Origin: Epiperipatus broadwayi
Taxonomy: Eukaryota > Onychophora > Udeonychophora > Euonychophora > Peripatidae
Length of the DNA stretch: 64,000 nt
Assembly: GCA_028023455.1 (NCBI GenBank)
Contig: JAQFVV010006231.1
Coordinates: 8,510,036-8,574,035, forward strand
Direction of reading: 5' to 3'
Made by a program: the position numbers and the translations under genes. Shown one piece after another: positions 37,150 through 50,500 of the stretch (positions are counted from its first letter, which is position 1; every line of letters begins with the position of its first letter). Below the pieces are notes generated by a model. The model was not told the DNA's origin and did not search any database. It saw nothing but the letters and a program-made list of their open reading frames with translations.

Positions 37150-38200
37150 CTATTTGAACAGACACCAAAAAAAGACCCTCTTGTCAATAAAAATTAAAGA
37201 AACAACTATTATTGTCCCATTGTCAAAAATATTATTTGGGAAACCAAAATAATTTATAAACGAAACAAAGTCAAATCGGTTGTCAATCAAATGTAACCAA
37301 TAAAAGAACTTCAATTTTTATTTAAACATACATAAAAAAAACCCTTTTCCCAATAATTGTTATCTGAAATCAAATGTAAAATAAAAGTAACGTAAATTAT
37401 CATTTAATCATAATCCCAAAACATCCCTCCCACTAATTCTTGTCAATCAAATGTACACCACTAAAAGTAACATAAACTATTATTTAAACGTACACCCCTT
37501 CTCCCAATAATTGTTGTCGACAATCATACACAAAAAAAAACCCCCCTCCCAATAATTATTGTCAATCAAATGTAAAACAATAAAAGGTAAATTATTATTT
37601 AAACATAAACCAAATTACTATTTCAACATATACCAAAAAACACCCTCTTGTCAATAAAAATTAAAGAAACAACTATTATTGTCCCATTATCAAGAATATT
37701 ATTTGTGGAACCAAAACCATAATTTATAAATGAAAGAAAGTCAAATTAGTTGTCAATCAAATGTAACCAATAAAAGTAACTTAAATTTTTATTTAAACAT
37801 ATACACACACACAAAAAAAAAAAACACTTCTCCCAATAAATTGTTGTCTGCAATCAAATGTAAAAATAAAAGTAAGGTAAATTATTATTTAATCGTACAC
37901 AAAAACACCCCTCCCACTAATTGTTATCGGCAATCAAATGTAAACCAATAAAAGTAACGAAAATTATTATTTAAAGATACATTCAAAAAAACCCATTCTC
38001 TCTTTAATTTTGTCAATCAAATTTTAAAAAACAGTAATACTATTTAAAAATCACAAATTACAATTTGAAAATAAACCAAAAAAGATCCTCTTGTCAATAA
38101 AAATTAAAAAAACAACTATTATTATCCCATTGTCAAAAATATTATTTGAGAAAAATAATTTAGAAACAAAAGAAAGTAAAATCTGTAAACAAAAAAAAAA
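37150..38200 (+). repeat. Degenerate minisatellite with 450-470-bp higher-order unit
   Basis: Short motifs GTCAATCAAATGTAA, AATAAAAGTAAC and CCC.CCCAATAATTGTT recur every 60-120 bp. The longer block CTTGTCAATAAAAATTAAA with AACAACTATTATT appears three times, at about 37178, 37646 and 38092. The array has no coding content. Confidence 0.85.
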
Positions 38201-38822
38201 GTCAATATTAATAGAGAATCGCTAGCCTGGGAACGTTATATTAATGTGTTTTTAGTTAGAAATACTGCCAACCCACGGCTGACACGAAGAATCAAATCAC
38301 AAACAAAATTTTTTTTACATATCATTTTATATATTTACTTCTAGCACTTTTTTAAAAATCTACATATTTTGTTTTACTATATAATAATCAAATCTACATT
38401 TTCTTAATAATTTTCTAATCCTCTTTTTAAACAATGTTGTCTAGATTCATCAAATTTAAATCTTAATCCAGGGCCAGTGCAAGGGTACCTGGCACTCCTA
38501 GACAAAGAAAACCTTATGCACCTTTTATCAATATGTACTTACACACTCACATTCATAGCCAAACATAACATAACCAAATATAAACAAATTTGAAATAAAA
38601 TAAAAATTGCCTTAGTTATCAAAGTTATTGTTTCTAAACTTTACTGTTAAGGCTTATTTTGTCATATGTGTTTGTGCTTACACACACACACACACACTTT
38701 TATATATGTAAAAACACTCATACACCCACACAAGTGTGATAGAAAGTTTTTTTTTTAAATTCAGTAAGTTAAAAAACCTCAAATTGTTATAAGGCTAATG
38801 TCCAGTGAAAGCAATTAACTGT
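38201..38822. other. AT-rich spacer
   Basis: A GC-richer patch at 38466-38520 starts CAGGGCCAGTGCAAGGG, reminiscent of a hAT-type end but unpaired. A CA repeat lies at 38679-38696. No gene is supported. Confidence 0.4.
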
Positions 38823-40055
38823 ATTTAAATCTTGATACCAAGATAATTACAACTCGTCTACAGAGAACTTTGGATTTCCACCAACCAAGAGAACAAGCTG
38901 GATTTAAAAGTGATTTTAGTACAATAGATCATATCCAGGTATTGAGAGAAGTCATAGAAAGGACAAACAAATATGAGTTGTCATTATGTTTTGGATTTGT
39001 AGATTATGAAAAGGCATTCGATTCTATACACATTTCTTCAGTGATTAAAGCATTGGATCATCAAGGTATAGATCCAGGATATTGTCATATTTTAAAGAAT
39101 ATTTATAGATTACATAATGATACTGGAAAAATCAACATTGAGAAAGGTGTAAGACAAGGTGACTCCATATCTCCAAAACTCTTTACAGCAGTGCTGCAAG
39201 AAGTATTTTGCGGATTAAAATGGGAAACTAAAGGAGTGAAAGTAAAGAGTATTTAAGTCATTTAGATTTTGCAGATGATGTAGTTGTTTTTGCAAATAAT
39301 GCTTCAGAGCTGCAGGAAATGTTGCAGGAGTTAGCAGATGAAATTAGAAAAGTAGGACTAAAGATGAATGTTAAAAAGACTAAAGTAATGTTTAATCGAT
39401 TTGCTCAAAATATAAAAATAAAGATTGATTATGAAGAATTAGAAGAAGTTAACAGTTACAAATACCTTGGTCAGATTATTAATACAGATGGAAACATAAT
39501 GGAGGAAATTAATCATAGAATTAAATTTGGTTGGAGTGCTTTTGATAGAAATAACTTGATACTAAAAGGAAATATGCCTATGTGTTTGAAAAGGATGGTT
39601 TTTAACAAATGTGTTTTACCAGTTCTTACTTATGGATCTGAGACTTGGACACTTAATAGAAGAGCAATACAGAGACTTCAGACCACTCAAAGCAGTATGG
39701 AGAGATGTATGTTGGGAGTAACAAAAAGAGATCGAAAACACAATGTATGGGTAAGACAACAAACAGGTGTTACTGACCTTATTGAAAAAATTAAAAGATT
39801 GAAATGGAGTTGGGCTGGACATATTGCTAGAAGAGATGATAATAGATGGACAATTGAAATTTTAAACTGGAATCCAAGAGATTGTAAAAGACCCAGAAAG
39901 AGACCACATGTGAGATGGATGGATGAAATAAGAAAATGTGCAGGGGTATTGTGGAGAAGAGAAGCTAAAGATCGGAGAAGATGGATTAAACTTGGAGAGA
40001 CCTTCATCCTGCAGTGGATTGATAATGGTTGATGATGATGATGATGATGATGAAC
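38823..40055 (+). mobile_element. RTE-type LINE, 5'-truncated
   Basis: The sequence encodes the last two-thirds of an RT followed by the RTE-type C-terminal region and ends in a (TGATGA)n-like tract at 40029-40055, a simple-repeat tail common in RTE elements. The apurinic endonuclease and first RT blocks are missing, as expected for 5' truncation. It is the best-preserved member in the window; decayed relatives lie at 19.0, 20.7, 20.9-21.5 and 59.6 kb. Confidence 0.85.
38840..40032 (+). pseudogene. RTE reverse transcriptase, one frameshift
   Basis: The first part (to 39256) carries the QAGF, FVDYEKAFDS, VRQGDSISPKLF blocks of the RT fingers and palm. After a frameshift near 39250 the second part (from about 39257) carries the catalytic FADD (39268-39279), the KT.VM segment, NSYKYLGQII, LTYGSETW, GHIARRDDNRW and RWMDEIRK. 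The active-site Asp pair is intact. There is a single frameshift and few other defects, so the copy is fairly young. It would copy its own RNA onto nicked target DNA; this copy cannot move without help. Confidence 0.9.
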
Positions 40056-40351
40056 CTTCCCACATAGTAGTCTAATCTCTCAGTAATGATCTCTGGCAGC
40101 CTTTTATCTGAAAGAATAAAACCAAAACAAAAAAACACATGAATTAGGCTTCCATTATTGTATCTTCAGGGTATACTTACTTTAATAATTGTTGCTACTC
40201 ATCTTCCTTACCATATTTATTTTGTGTGTCCAGTGTTCATACAATATTAAAACTGCAAAAAAAAAAACATGAATTTTTTTTAAACTATATTAAACATCAA
40301 TATTTCATTAACATGCTGAATAATACTTTTACAATTAATGTTAAATACACA
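40056..40351. other. AT-rich spacer
   Basis: I see nothing supportable here. Confidence 0.5.
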
Positions 40352-41060
40352 TTACAATTTAATTACTTTTTGTGCTTTTCCTCTTGTGAATATTTGAATT
40401 AATATGTCAATGTCAAGATTAGCCATAATTTTATGTTCAATTGATATTATTTCCAGATCAGTCAGTATCTCATGAGCCATGTTCACTTGAGTATATGTTT
40501 TTATTAATTTCAGTTTTGAAAAACTGCTTTCTGAACTAGCTACTGATACTGGAAATGTGTCAAATATTTGTAATATGATAAATATATTCACTATTTTATA
40601 ATTTATGCTGACATATATATATATGAGAGAATATCAACTGTTAACCAGCAGGCACCTCATTTCCTGGTACCCATACATGATCACCTAGGATCACCAAGTG
40701 GTAAAACTGCTCCTGCCTTAATCTGTTGTTAATTGTTTTAATATTATGTTTGTTATTCAAATTTATATTTTTCAGTTTTTTTATTAACATTTTATTGCTC
40801 AGTTTTTGGTTTCATAATGTGTTGTCTATATGACAATTTTCTTTAGTTTTGTAATCCCAACTTTAATCCAAATTTATTTTATCATTTAGCTTTTTGCTAT
40901 CTGTACTTATTTTCTTTATGAAAAAAAAATTGAAAACTTATTGATAATATCTTGCTTCAATTTATCACTGTTTTCTTTCATTCTTGGATCATTTTGTTGT
41001 TGATGTTGTTTTAAAATTTAATCAATTTCATCAATGTTAAATTATGACATAAATCTATTT
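40352..41060 (-). pseudogene. hAT-family transposase C-terminus (ZMYM1-like)
   Basis: The minus frame at 40352-40591 reads PVSVASSESSFSKLKLIKTY and ends in IEHKIMANLDIDILIQIF. This is the conserved hAT C-terminal dimerisation region (usually PVTVASAERSFSKLKLIK) found in ZMYM1-like and KIAA-type domesticated hAT proteins. Upstream minus-strand DNA to about 41060, and perhaps 41340, has short compatible segments broken by stops. There is no intact catalytic RW or DDE region, so it is a decayed transposon or a pseudogene of a hAT-derived gene. Confidence 0.75.
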
Positions 41061-42132
41061 CAGTTCTAAAATGTGAAAATAAATTTAATAATATTTTTAT
41101 TCAATGCAATATGCAATCTTCTGCAATATCTTTCCAAATAGAATTATATAATAACTTAAAAATTCCTTGTCTGTTTTTAATTTCTTCATCTGTGATGTCT
41201 CTCTTTACTGCGCTTGTTTGTAATTATATCTGATTAATCAGTCTATCATTTATAAAATCATCATTTATATATCTGACTTTTAATTGATTCTTAGATAATA
41301 ACAATTTTATCATTTTACTATAATCCAGAGAATAAAATATTCATCTCTCCATGTTTTTCCCATCTTGAATCGCAATAACTTATAATATCTCACTTTTTTA
41401 TATATATTTTCTAACAGTAAGTAGTTCATTCTCTTTAATTTGTTGATTTTCATAAATTTCTAAGTTGAATGTGGAGTTTCAACATAGTATAGGAAGAGAT
41501 GAAAAGATGAAGTGCAATGACACATGAAATTATTTTTGAATAAAACCATGAAGAAAATTCATTTAATTAGAGTTTGTGGTTAAATGTGGTTTTTTTATTC
41601 ATTGAAAAAAACACATGAATTTTAAAGAATGATTTAATATTATGAAACCAGTGAATGGCATTTTTTTAATCATAATGATTATATTTTGAGTAGATTTAGA
41701 AAAGTATTTTAATTGTTTTTTGAATAGTGATACAAAAATGTAGATGACCAAAATTTGTTGGTACAATAATCCTATTGATGCAAATAGACTTGCAGAAAAA
41801 ACATCTAGTTTGATAAAGTTAAAACTGTTCACTGCAAACTTAAAAGTAAAGGATATAGAAGTAACTACATTAATTATTATAAAATATCAATATCGACTAT
41901 TCAACAAATATTTCAAGGATTTTTGTTAAATAAACTGCTCTTTGCTGTTAAAGAGTGTTTATCAAAGACTCATTGCAGGATTTAGAATCTAGAAAAACTG
42001 TAGTAGTTTTTTGTGCCATTCAAATGCAAAAAATATAAATAAAATAGTTTAGTAACTGATTGTAACAATTTGATCAATATATAGGAGTCAATAAATCTTA
42101 TATATTAATAGTAAAGAATGAAATAGTAGTTC
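41061..42132. other. AT-rich spacer
   Basis: May include more of the decayed hAT gene up to about 41340. Otherwise no gene is supported. Confidence 0.4.
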
Positions 42133-42448
<316 letters not shown>

Positions 42449-42735
42449 GCTAGTCCACATTTAAATATTATTTACACAGACATTTTATTTTATACTCAAC
42501 TCTTATTTTTGCATAAAAAAATAAATTATGAGTTCATTTTAAAATCAATTCTCATATTTTAAATGAAATGCAGTGGACATTTACTCAGAATCTTATTTAT
42601 ATATTATATTTGTAATGACATATAGATAAAAAAATTAATATTCTATGCATTTCCATAGTTAATAATTTTTTCTTTTAGAAAAATAGTAGTTTTGAAAGCT
42701 TAGAAAACGTAATTTATTTCTCATTTTGATTTTAG

Positions 42736-42789
42736 TTTCTCCGCTATGGAATCAAGTCCTGCTAGAAAAAGAAAAGGCTGCCTCTTAGA
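42736..42789 (+). CDS. BMAL1: BMAL1/cycle exon with RKRKG motif (partial gene)
   Basis: A 54-bp exon between an acceptor (GATTTTAG) and a strong donor (GA|GTGAGT). The ATG at 42746 reads MESSPARKRKGCLL and ends in phase 2, which joins the next exon at 54552. The RKRKG motif matches the basic N-terminal motif (RKRKG) of vertebrate BMAL1, which precedes an acidic linker. The ATG may be the true start or an internal Met, because the exon is open from its acceptor (FSA-MESS) and upstream exons could exist. The product is the positive-arm circadian bHLH-PAS activator, partner of CLOCK, in the nucleus. This small exon alone would be weak; phase and order support it. Confidence 0.7.
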
Positions 42790-43924
42790 GTGAGTATTAA
42801 TTTTTAAAAAGTAAGAATTTGTATGATAATCATGCATAAACATAAATTTCCACGTATTGTTTACAATTTTTTTACTGATTCCATTTAATGAATGCATTTG
42901 ATAAATTTAAAACTTAGGTTTCAGGAGATTATAATAATATGAAGCTCACGGTATGAATTTTAAAACTCAGTCTTGTAATTTGAATATTAAAGTTACCAAG
43001 TTAAATGTGAAAGTCTAGCAGCAAGAATAATGTTAATTTTAAAATGCCTGCTGATAGATTAATATATATATCACAATAATAAAAATGTTTTATTTTAGAC
43101 TATTTCTAAAATTATATGTTGGAAACTTTTTAGTTCAGATTGTTTTTAAAAATGCTCTGTTGTTTAGAATAATCATATTCAAAATATTAAGATTTCTACA
43201 TCAATTTTCACCTAAAAAAAGTAATAAAATGTTGATTTATTTATGCCAAATAGAATATATCTTCAAAAAAATTATACTCCATCTATGTGCTTTTCAGGAT
43301 GCTTTACTAAACTTCCCTATCTAATAGTTTCAACTGTTTATCAGACTTCTTCAGAGCTTTTAATATTTTTTTTTCCAATTAATTAGTAATAATTATTAAT
43401 GTACTTATCCAAAGTTGATGGTATCAAAGATATGAGTGCAAAAATTTTGACACTTGGAGTTCAAATTGTAGTAATTACACCAGTATATATAATAATATAA
43501 ATTTGAGACATATAATTAAAAACAAAGTGAAAAATTATAAAATATATATAATGGCTTTAGAAAAAGAAATTAAAATAACAGCAAAAAGTTTTGGGATTTT
43601 AATAAGAGAATTAAAATAACTAATAAAAATGAATTAATTAGTAATAAAGATGAGAAAATATCTTTAAATAAATTTTCAAATTATTAAAAACATTATTTTA
43701 TTTAATAAAGAACAAATTATAAATACTGTTGATATAAACATTATTAAGAAATCAGATTGTAATATTAAAGTTGGAGATATAATAAAGCAAGACATTGAAA
43801 GTGCTGCAAAACAGTTAAAAAATAAAGACTTCATCTTTATGAAATTCCAACATTCATTTCAAAAGATATGCAATGAAGTATTAGCAATGGTTTTATAAAA
43901 AGTTATGCAAATTTTATTAGATAA

Positions 43925-44395
43925 AGAAAATTAGGTGTCGATTTAGTTTGCGCTCATGGCCATTTTGAAATCTAAAGACCCACTCAAACTACTGCTGATA
44001 CATCCAACTGATAAATGAATAAAAGTTACTTTAAATTCATATTTTAGAAGTTAGAATATTTTAGTATTTGGAAATTATAAGCTTGATTTGATCAGTCTTC
44101 TGTGTCTTTGGGATGATACTTTGTATTGGCCAAACCATCCTTCCCCCTCTCTGCATACTCTGGTGCTTTGCACCATGATATTTCAAATATTTTATGAAGA
44201 CAAATTTTTTAAAAAAATCCCTAATAAAATAAAGCATATTATTTTTACTAGCTTATAATTTCTAAAATATGAATTTAAAGTATTTTTATTCAATATTTAT
44301 GCCATTTATCAGTTGTTGTATCAATGGTGGTTTTTAAATTTCAAAATGGCCATGAACACAAACTAAATCAGCATTTAAAATTTTTCCTAATAGTT
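43925..44395. repeat. MITE-like foldback, about 130-bp arms
   Basis: GATTTAGTTTGCGCTCATGG at about 43940 is mirrored near 44365 as the complement of TTTAGTTTGTGTTCATGG, with CATTTTGAAAT, ACTGATAAAT and ACTTTAAATTCATATTTTAG also shared in reverse. The centre (44065-44260) is GC-richer and includes CCTTCCCCCTCTCTGC. No protein is encoded. Arms are about 80% alike. Confidence 0.7.
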
Positions 44396-44589
44396 TAAAA
44401 TAATTAGAATTATTTATAAAAAAAAGAAAATGATGAAACTCGACCTCAATCCTAATAACCCTAACTGTAATCCAGTATGGCTGTGATATTTTATAGCAGG
44501 TCTAATAATAAAGTGCCTGTCAAAGATACTTGAATCTTGTTTTTAGAAAAGTTGTGCAAAAGTCTTAATATGAATTTATATCAATTAGA

Positions 44590-45015
44590 TCTTCTATTAC
44601 AGGTTCAAATTTGGTTCCACATCTTATAGGTCCTGCATTAGATAAAAGACTAAAAAATTTTAATTTATCTTCAGCTTTTGATAGCATGCATCATAAGATT
44701 CTTAAAAGAAAGCTTAAAAAATTAGATTTAAAGGAATTTATGTTATCTCAATAATTGGGAAACTTATTCATGTCAAAATAATAAATTTAAAGAATTGACT
44801 GACATTCTAAGATAGTATTGCTAGAAGTTATAGCATCATTACATTTTAATTTATTTATAATGGACATCAGTGATTATATATAGTTTTTTAAAATTAATAT
44901 CCTAAGAAGTTGATAACAGCATCATTAGATTAATTGAAACACAATATGATATTGAATTGATGAAAAAAGATCTGATGGTTTTATAAATTGATGTAAGAAC
45001 AATATTATTAAAACT
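44590..45015 (+). pseudogene. LINE reverse-transcriptase remnant
   Basis: In shifting frames I read NLSSAFDSMHHKIL.RKLKK (RT motif A region), then HFNLFIMDISDYI (the LFN.FINDI.. block after motif B), then DGFIN.CKNNIIKTD (the W..NN..LN.. block). The order fits Jockey/CR1-type LINEs. The YxDD segment is not clear and stops are frequent. Confidence 0.6.
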
Positions 45016-45349
45016 GATATGTGGTTAATATATTTAATATTGTAAATTCAAATATTATGAAAATGTATGACTACATGAATAATATATTAATTAAATAAGA
45101 AATTGCATAAACACTCAAGGATAATATTAAATAGCAATGATTCATATTATACATTATAATCAAATTGTAAAAAGAAGCTACATAATAAATGTTAAGGAAG
45201 GAAAAACAATGATATTGCTAATCATTTATTATAGATCTGATGTAGATATAATTTAATGATGATAAATTCTTAGAAAAAAAAATAGTTAATAAATTTATGA
45301 GAATTATTACTAATATTTATAAGTAGCTACTTATTGATGAATTCTAACA

Positions 45350-45475
45350 TCTATTGATTACTATAGCTTGCACTAGGTGACACTATTGTGTGGAAAGTTG
45401 TTACTATTTTAACAGCTTGTATAAGTATAAGAAAATGTGATCATGTAATGAATTGTTCAATGATTAAAATATTTC
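45350..45475 (+). mobile_element. Hammerhead family A tail, decayed
   Basis: CATCTATTGATTACTATAGC, TTGCACTAGGTGACACTATT and ATGTGATCATGTAATG follow the conserved tail of family A (compare 51.8 kb). The ribozyme part is missing. Confidence 0.55.
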
Positions 45476-47296
45476 ATTCTGTTACACAATATTTTACATG
45501 AAGTATTCAAATTAAAGAACAAATGTAATAAAAATATTAGAAACAAAGAGAGATTCTATATTTTAACAAATAAATCATTATATAAGAGTCATTCAATATT
45601 GTAAAGAAAAATAAAGGAATATAATGGTTTATATAGAGATAATAAGAACTTAATCATTCTTTTATTTAATAATATTAAAGTAATGGGATACATTTATTGA
45701 TTTATGTTTTAGTTATAAAAAATTTATTGGGTGATTTAATTCAGTGATAGAGGGATAGACGCTATTGCTCAAAATTCATGGTCATAGCTCTAGCTTGTCT
45801 CTTTCCATGCTCAAATCTATAATTCTTTCAAGCAGTAAATTCTTCAATTTATATATATATAATCATTAAACATACATGGTATGTAAGTTTTATATATATA
45901 TTTGAATGTAAATGGTTATGTGTATAATCAAATAGATATGTTCATATATTACAATTGGAATCTATTTATAAATGATTTACATTTAGAAACTGTATGAAAA
46001 ACTAATACATTGTTATTATTTTAAATGTATAAATGTAATTAATATCTAAATGAACTGACGTCATACTTTTTAAAATATATACAATTTCCCTATTAAACTT
46101 ATCTTTTTTTGATATGGGTTTGTCATTAACGAATCACAAATACCATTTTATAAATATAACCTATATACACTTTATTTTATAAAATTAGGTGTTAATTGAT
46201 TTTGTGTTGTTTAAAAAAATAGGTTAATAAAGAAATGTAGGCCAAACTGTAAATAAATTGAAGCTAAATACCAAGATTTTATTTATTTTTTCTTTCAATC
46301 TGACAATAAAATTTTTATCTAGATTGTGTGATTATTTTATGATTAATCTTTTTTTTAATCAACTTAATAGCAATTGTAATGTACTTAGATGTCTATATCA
46401 ACATTCATATACCTATGTAATAATCTAAATGTTTTCAAATATTAAATGCCAAAAATATCAAAATAATATCTAATGTTTTTATGAAAAAAAAATATATATC
46501 ATCATAACGTGGTCATTCACTTAAAAAAAAAAAAACCTTGTAATCTTTATTACACTTCGCTAGCTCATGACTTAGGAATTAATGAAAATGAAACAATAAA
46601 TATACAATTTCTTTCATAGAAAAACAAAACTATTAATGATATTCATAGTAAAATTTTGAACCGGAAATTTCTGACTAACTTGCAAAATTACTAGGTAATA
46701 CTAGAAAAATAGAGAAAGACAATGAAAAAGAAAAAAATTACAAGATCTAGTTATAAAACCTCACAATTTGTTGCATGTAATGGTACATTTAAAATAGCTA
46801 TTACTGTTATTCAAATCAATCCAATAAAACCTATAGATGCTGATCAATTTGAACTTATCTTTGAATATCTGAAACCAGAAGAAGCTCCAAGAGCAGATAC
46901 TGTACAGGGAGAATTTCTAAAAATTTGGAATCTAAAAGAAAAATTATTCAATAACATTTGTTACACAGAAACTATTTCCAAAAATTAACCTAAAAGCAAA
47001 ATCTAGCAATGATCCAAAAAATTATTGTCCCATATCATTATTATGTATTTTCTACAAACCTTTTAAAAAAAAGCATATTAACAATAATTTTTCCAATAGT
47101 TAATAGAAAGAGTTTGGGTTTAAGCTAGAAAGAAACTGCTATGAATAAGTTTTATTTTTAACAACTCATATCGAAAAAGACTAAAGTAAATGAAGAACTG
47201 GTGTTACCACCTTGTGATTCTGTTTAGAAAATTTGTCTTTTTTTTTTTTTAATTTAAAATATTTAATTGCAGAAAAAACATTAATGAAGTATAAGG

Positions 47297-47520
47297 TTTG
47301 GCTATCTTAATATGTATCTGAGCACTTATTGCATATATGTGTGGAGATGATAATCTGGACCAACTGATGATTGCTTGTTTAGTTTGAAATATATATATAT
47401 TGGTGATTATTTATTTTTTCGACATATATGTGTTCAAGTGTATCAGTGTTATGAGATAGAGTGGAAAGTGGTGGGTCATGTGAAATACAGGTATATAATA
47501 AGCCTGAATTTCAGTTATTA
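47297..47520 (+). mobile_element. Hammerhead family B partial copy inside a LINE
   Basis: It shares GAGATGATAATCTGGACCAA, ATATATGTGT and GTGGTGGGTCATGTGAAA with the 35.3-36.5 kb element. It inserts between two adjoining parts of the LINE, so family B moved after this LINE landed. Confidence 0.8.
47359..47404 (+). ncRNA. Decayed hammerhead ribozyme, family B
   Basis: ACCAA, intact CTGATGA (47364-47370), weakened stem II (TGCT against AGTT), GAAA at 47386-47389, then an alternating AT stretch in place of stem III, and TTGGT (47400-47404). Stem I and the core remain, while stems II and III are damaged. Confidence 0.6.
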
Positions 47521-50500
47521 ATTCACTTGATAAAATCCTCTCCAATAGATAAATGAAAATTATTCTAAATAATAATTATAATAAAATGCTCTCCAATATA
47601 AAAATTAAAGTGATACTAAATAATAATCATAATAGATTCAAAATTTTACACAATGATCTACCTCAGAGTTTAATCCCATTCATTAATGATCTTCCTAAAA
47701 TATAATGCAAGAAAACTATTTATGCTTATGATATTGCTTTGATTCTCAGAAGAGATCTTTTATTGAAGTAGAATAATATCTCAATAAGGATAATAAAAAA
47801 TTGGAAATCTTTTTCAAAGTTTGGAGTCTTATCCCTAATCCTTACCTCTAAATAACAGGGACTTATCTGATAATCTGAATGTAACGTCTTGCAATAATAG
47901 ACTAAAATATAATACAATATTTATGTTAGGGAGGAATAACCTTGGATCATAGCTTAATTTATTTTCCTCATTTATCTAAGATTATATCAAATTAATTTCT
48001 AAGATTAACTTCTTTAGAAAATTAGCTGATATTGCTTAAAGTAGCATTGCAATATATATTCTTTGTGGACAGCTTCTTTAAGACTGTTTAGTTTCCACAC
48101 TAAATTTCTGGATATTCAATTACATCTTACTATGACAAATAATTCTGGTACACTCATGCCTACTTCTACACAATTGCTTTCTGTTGTTTTATAAAATTCT
48201 CTGGTAGATATCATAAGAAAAGTTGCTTCACTGAAAATGTATAAAAAGACTATTGATCAGAGCAAATATACCAATAACCCAAGATATAACTTTATTACCT
48301 AAGATTCATCTTAAATAAAGTTTCACTTTTAAATGTTCACCCAAGAATCTACAATTGAAGAATTGTGGTATAAAGAATAGAATTCTTATGATGTTCCAAA
48401 CAAATTTTTTTTTTTATATCCAACAATAAACCAGTTGGCTTTGATCTTCCTAGGCACAATTGTAGTCTCATCAAGATATTTATGATAACCCATGGGAATT
48501 TCATTCACCTACTTCATAAATATAATTAATTAACCACTGATCTATATAAATGTAAACAAATACAAACTATGAACCATATAATTAATGGCTGAAAATCTAT
48601 GACTACAATAGCAGAAATGAAGAGCTTAATAGTCACTAGTGAATCTATTTCCTGATTGAAATCTCTTCAGATTTCTTTATATTTTATTAATAGTTAAACT
48701 ATTAAAATCTATACTTTAAATAAATAATAATAAATGTATTATCAGAAATGCTATTTGGCTTATCTTCAGGCATGAGTGTACATTTCACATTTCTTTTAAC
48801 ATCTATTATAGTTATCTTCACTCAAATACATTATAAACACTACTGCCAATAAAGATTTGAATATATATTCTTGCTGTAGTAAAATAAACTTCCTCTCATT
48901 AAAAATAAACTTTCTGTCATTACTATTTTTAAAATCAACAGCAATGGGAAGCAATATAAGGAACAATTGTTCATGACTCTGCCATTATTCATTTTAAATT
49001 TAAAATCTGGTCTTTGAAGTACTGAATCTAAAATCTCTTAATTTATACATATTATATATCACTTTGACATCGGAAATAAAGCTAAGTGATAAACATGATG
49101 ATGATAGCATTTCTGTACTAACTAGAGATCAAGTACATAACTTTATTTGAAATGAAATTCTGTGATTAAAGGGATTTTTTAAAAAAAAAAATGAATTGAC
49201 AGTAAAACTACTGAATATATTTATTGGTATTAGCAACAAGTTGGAATGATAAAAGATTTTAGAAGATAAAGAACAACTATAGTCATCGATTTTCATTTGT
49301 TTTTAAGGGTATATTTGAGACTCTGATATATATGAAATCCATTATTGATTATAAAGTTGAATAAGGCAGAGTTCTTTTTTTGGAATACCCAGTTATAATT
49401 AATAACCAAGACAACCAAGGCACATTGCTTTTGTTGCTATTGGAAAAGAATTACTCTAAAATAGGATTAAAGTAAGGTAAAGAGACTTCTACATTGTTGA
49501 TAAAAAAGGAAAATAATTTATTTATAATCAGACATAGATGACAGAATTCAGTTGTTTTCTCAATTTTATAATAATTTGAGAAAGTAATTATTATAAGTGG
49601 TAAGAAATAAATCTGATACTAATATTTATTAAGAAAGAAGTGAAGACCATAAACTCTATGAAATAAATCATCTTATAAAGAACCACTTAATGTTTGGAAA
49701 AAAAAAACACATTTTGAGGAATATGTCATTATATGACATACTTTTACCATTAAAATTTGTCTATAATATTTATGTATGCCATACCTTGTGTAATTTCAAA
49801 ATTTTTTAGAATATCTGACTTGTCATCAAGAAATCCTAGGATTGATTCTGGTGCTTGCTGCTCTGGCATTTGAACTTCTTATGAACTTCCAAGCTATAAA
49901 ACTATTAGCATTTTTGTATGTATGTCATTTTCCATTACTTGTTCAAATATATTTTAAGTGGAAAGTTTGAAATACCAATATGTAATTTTGAATTTTGAAA
50001 AATTCTAAAATGATAACAACTGCATTTCTAAATTGCACAAAGTGTTTATGATCAGCAAATTTAATGTCTTTATCATTCTAATGAAAAGTATAATTATGGC
50101 TGTACTCATGGGTAATGAGATGATATTTTAAATGCTGGCATTGTTTAATTGGTAAAAAAAACTATGGAAAAAGTTAAGAATGCCTTCCTTAAAATCACCT
50201 TTAATAGAATAATTGTAGTTGGCATGTGAATTCTGTACAAATTTGATTGGTTCAATATATCTTTCATCTTAATAGCATTAATCTCATTTCCAGAAGAGTT
50301 AACTTTTGTATGGAAGATTCTGAATGTGATATCAAAAAATTTATATGGGATTTTTGACAGTCTTGAAGTTAGATTTTTTCACTGGACATTTACTCATGAG
50401 AATTAAATAAGAATATAGGTAATCTCATTATTTTTGAGAAGTTTAGGATTATTGATCAGAGGTGGAAATGTCTTCTGAAATGATAACATTATTTTTATGT

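Larger units (their letters stand above)
46722..48680 (+). pseudogene. Jockey/I-like LINE, decayed, with a nested insertion
   Basis: The open frame 46722-46988 ends with DADQFELIFEYLKPEEAPRA and GEFLKIW, the pre-RT KAPG.DG..EFLK region. After a frameshift come NDPKNYCPISLL and KEFGFKLERNC..VLFLTTHIEK (RT fingers and the Q.GFR motif), then TGVTTL. A hammerhead family B piece interrupts at 47297-47520. RT resumes with HNDLPQSLIPFINDLPK and TIYAYDIALIL (YADD decayed to YAYD), then NWKSFSKFGVLSLI. Possible C-terminal sequence runs to about 48680. Many stops make it long dead. Confidence 0.7.

Noticed and set aside
37150-38200. CRISPR-like array
   Set aside because: Units are degenerate, of variable spacing and in eukaryotic intergenic DNA; it is a minisatellite.
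39616-40065. Minus-strand open frames over the LINE
   Set aside because: They are antisense shadows of the RTE coding region.
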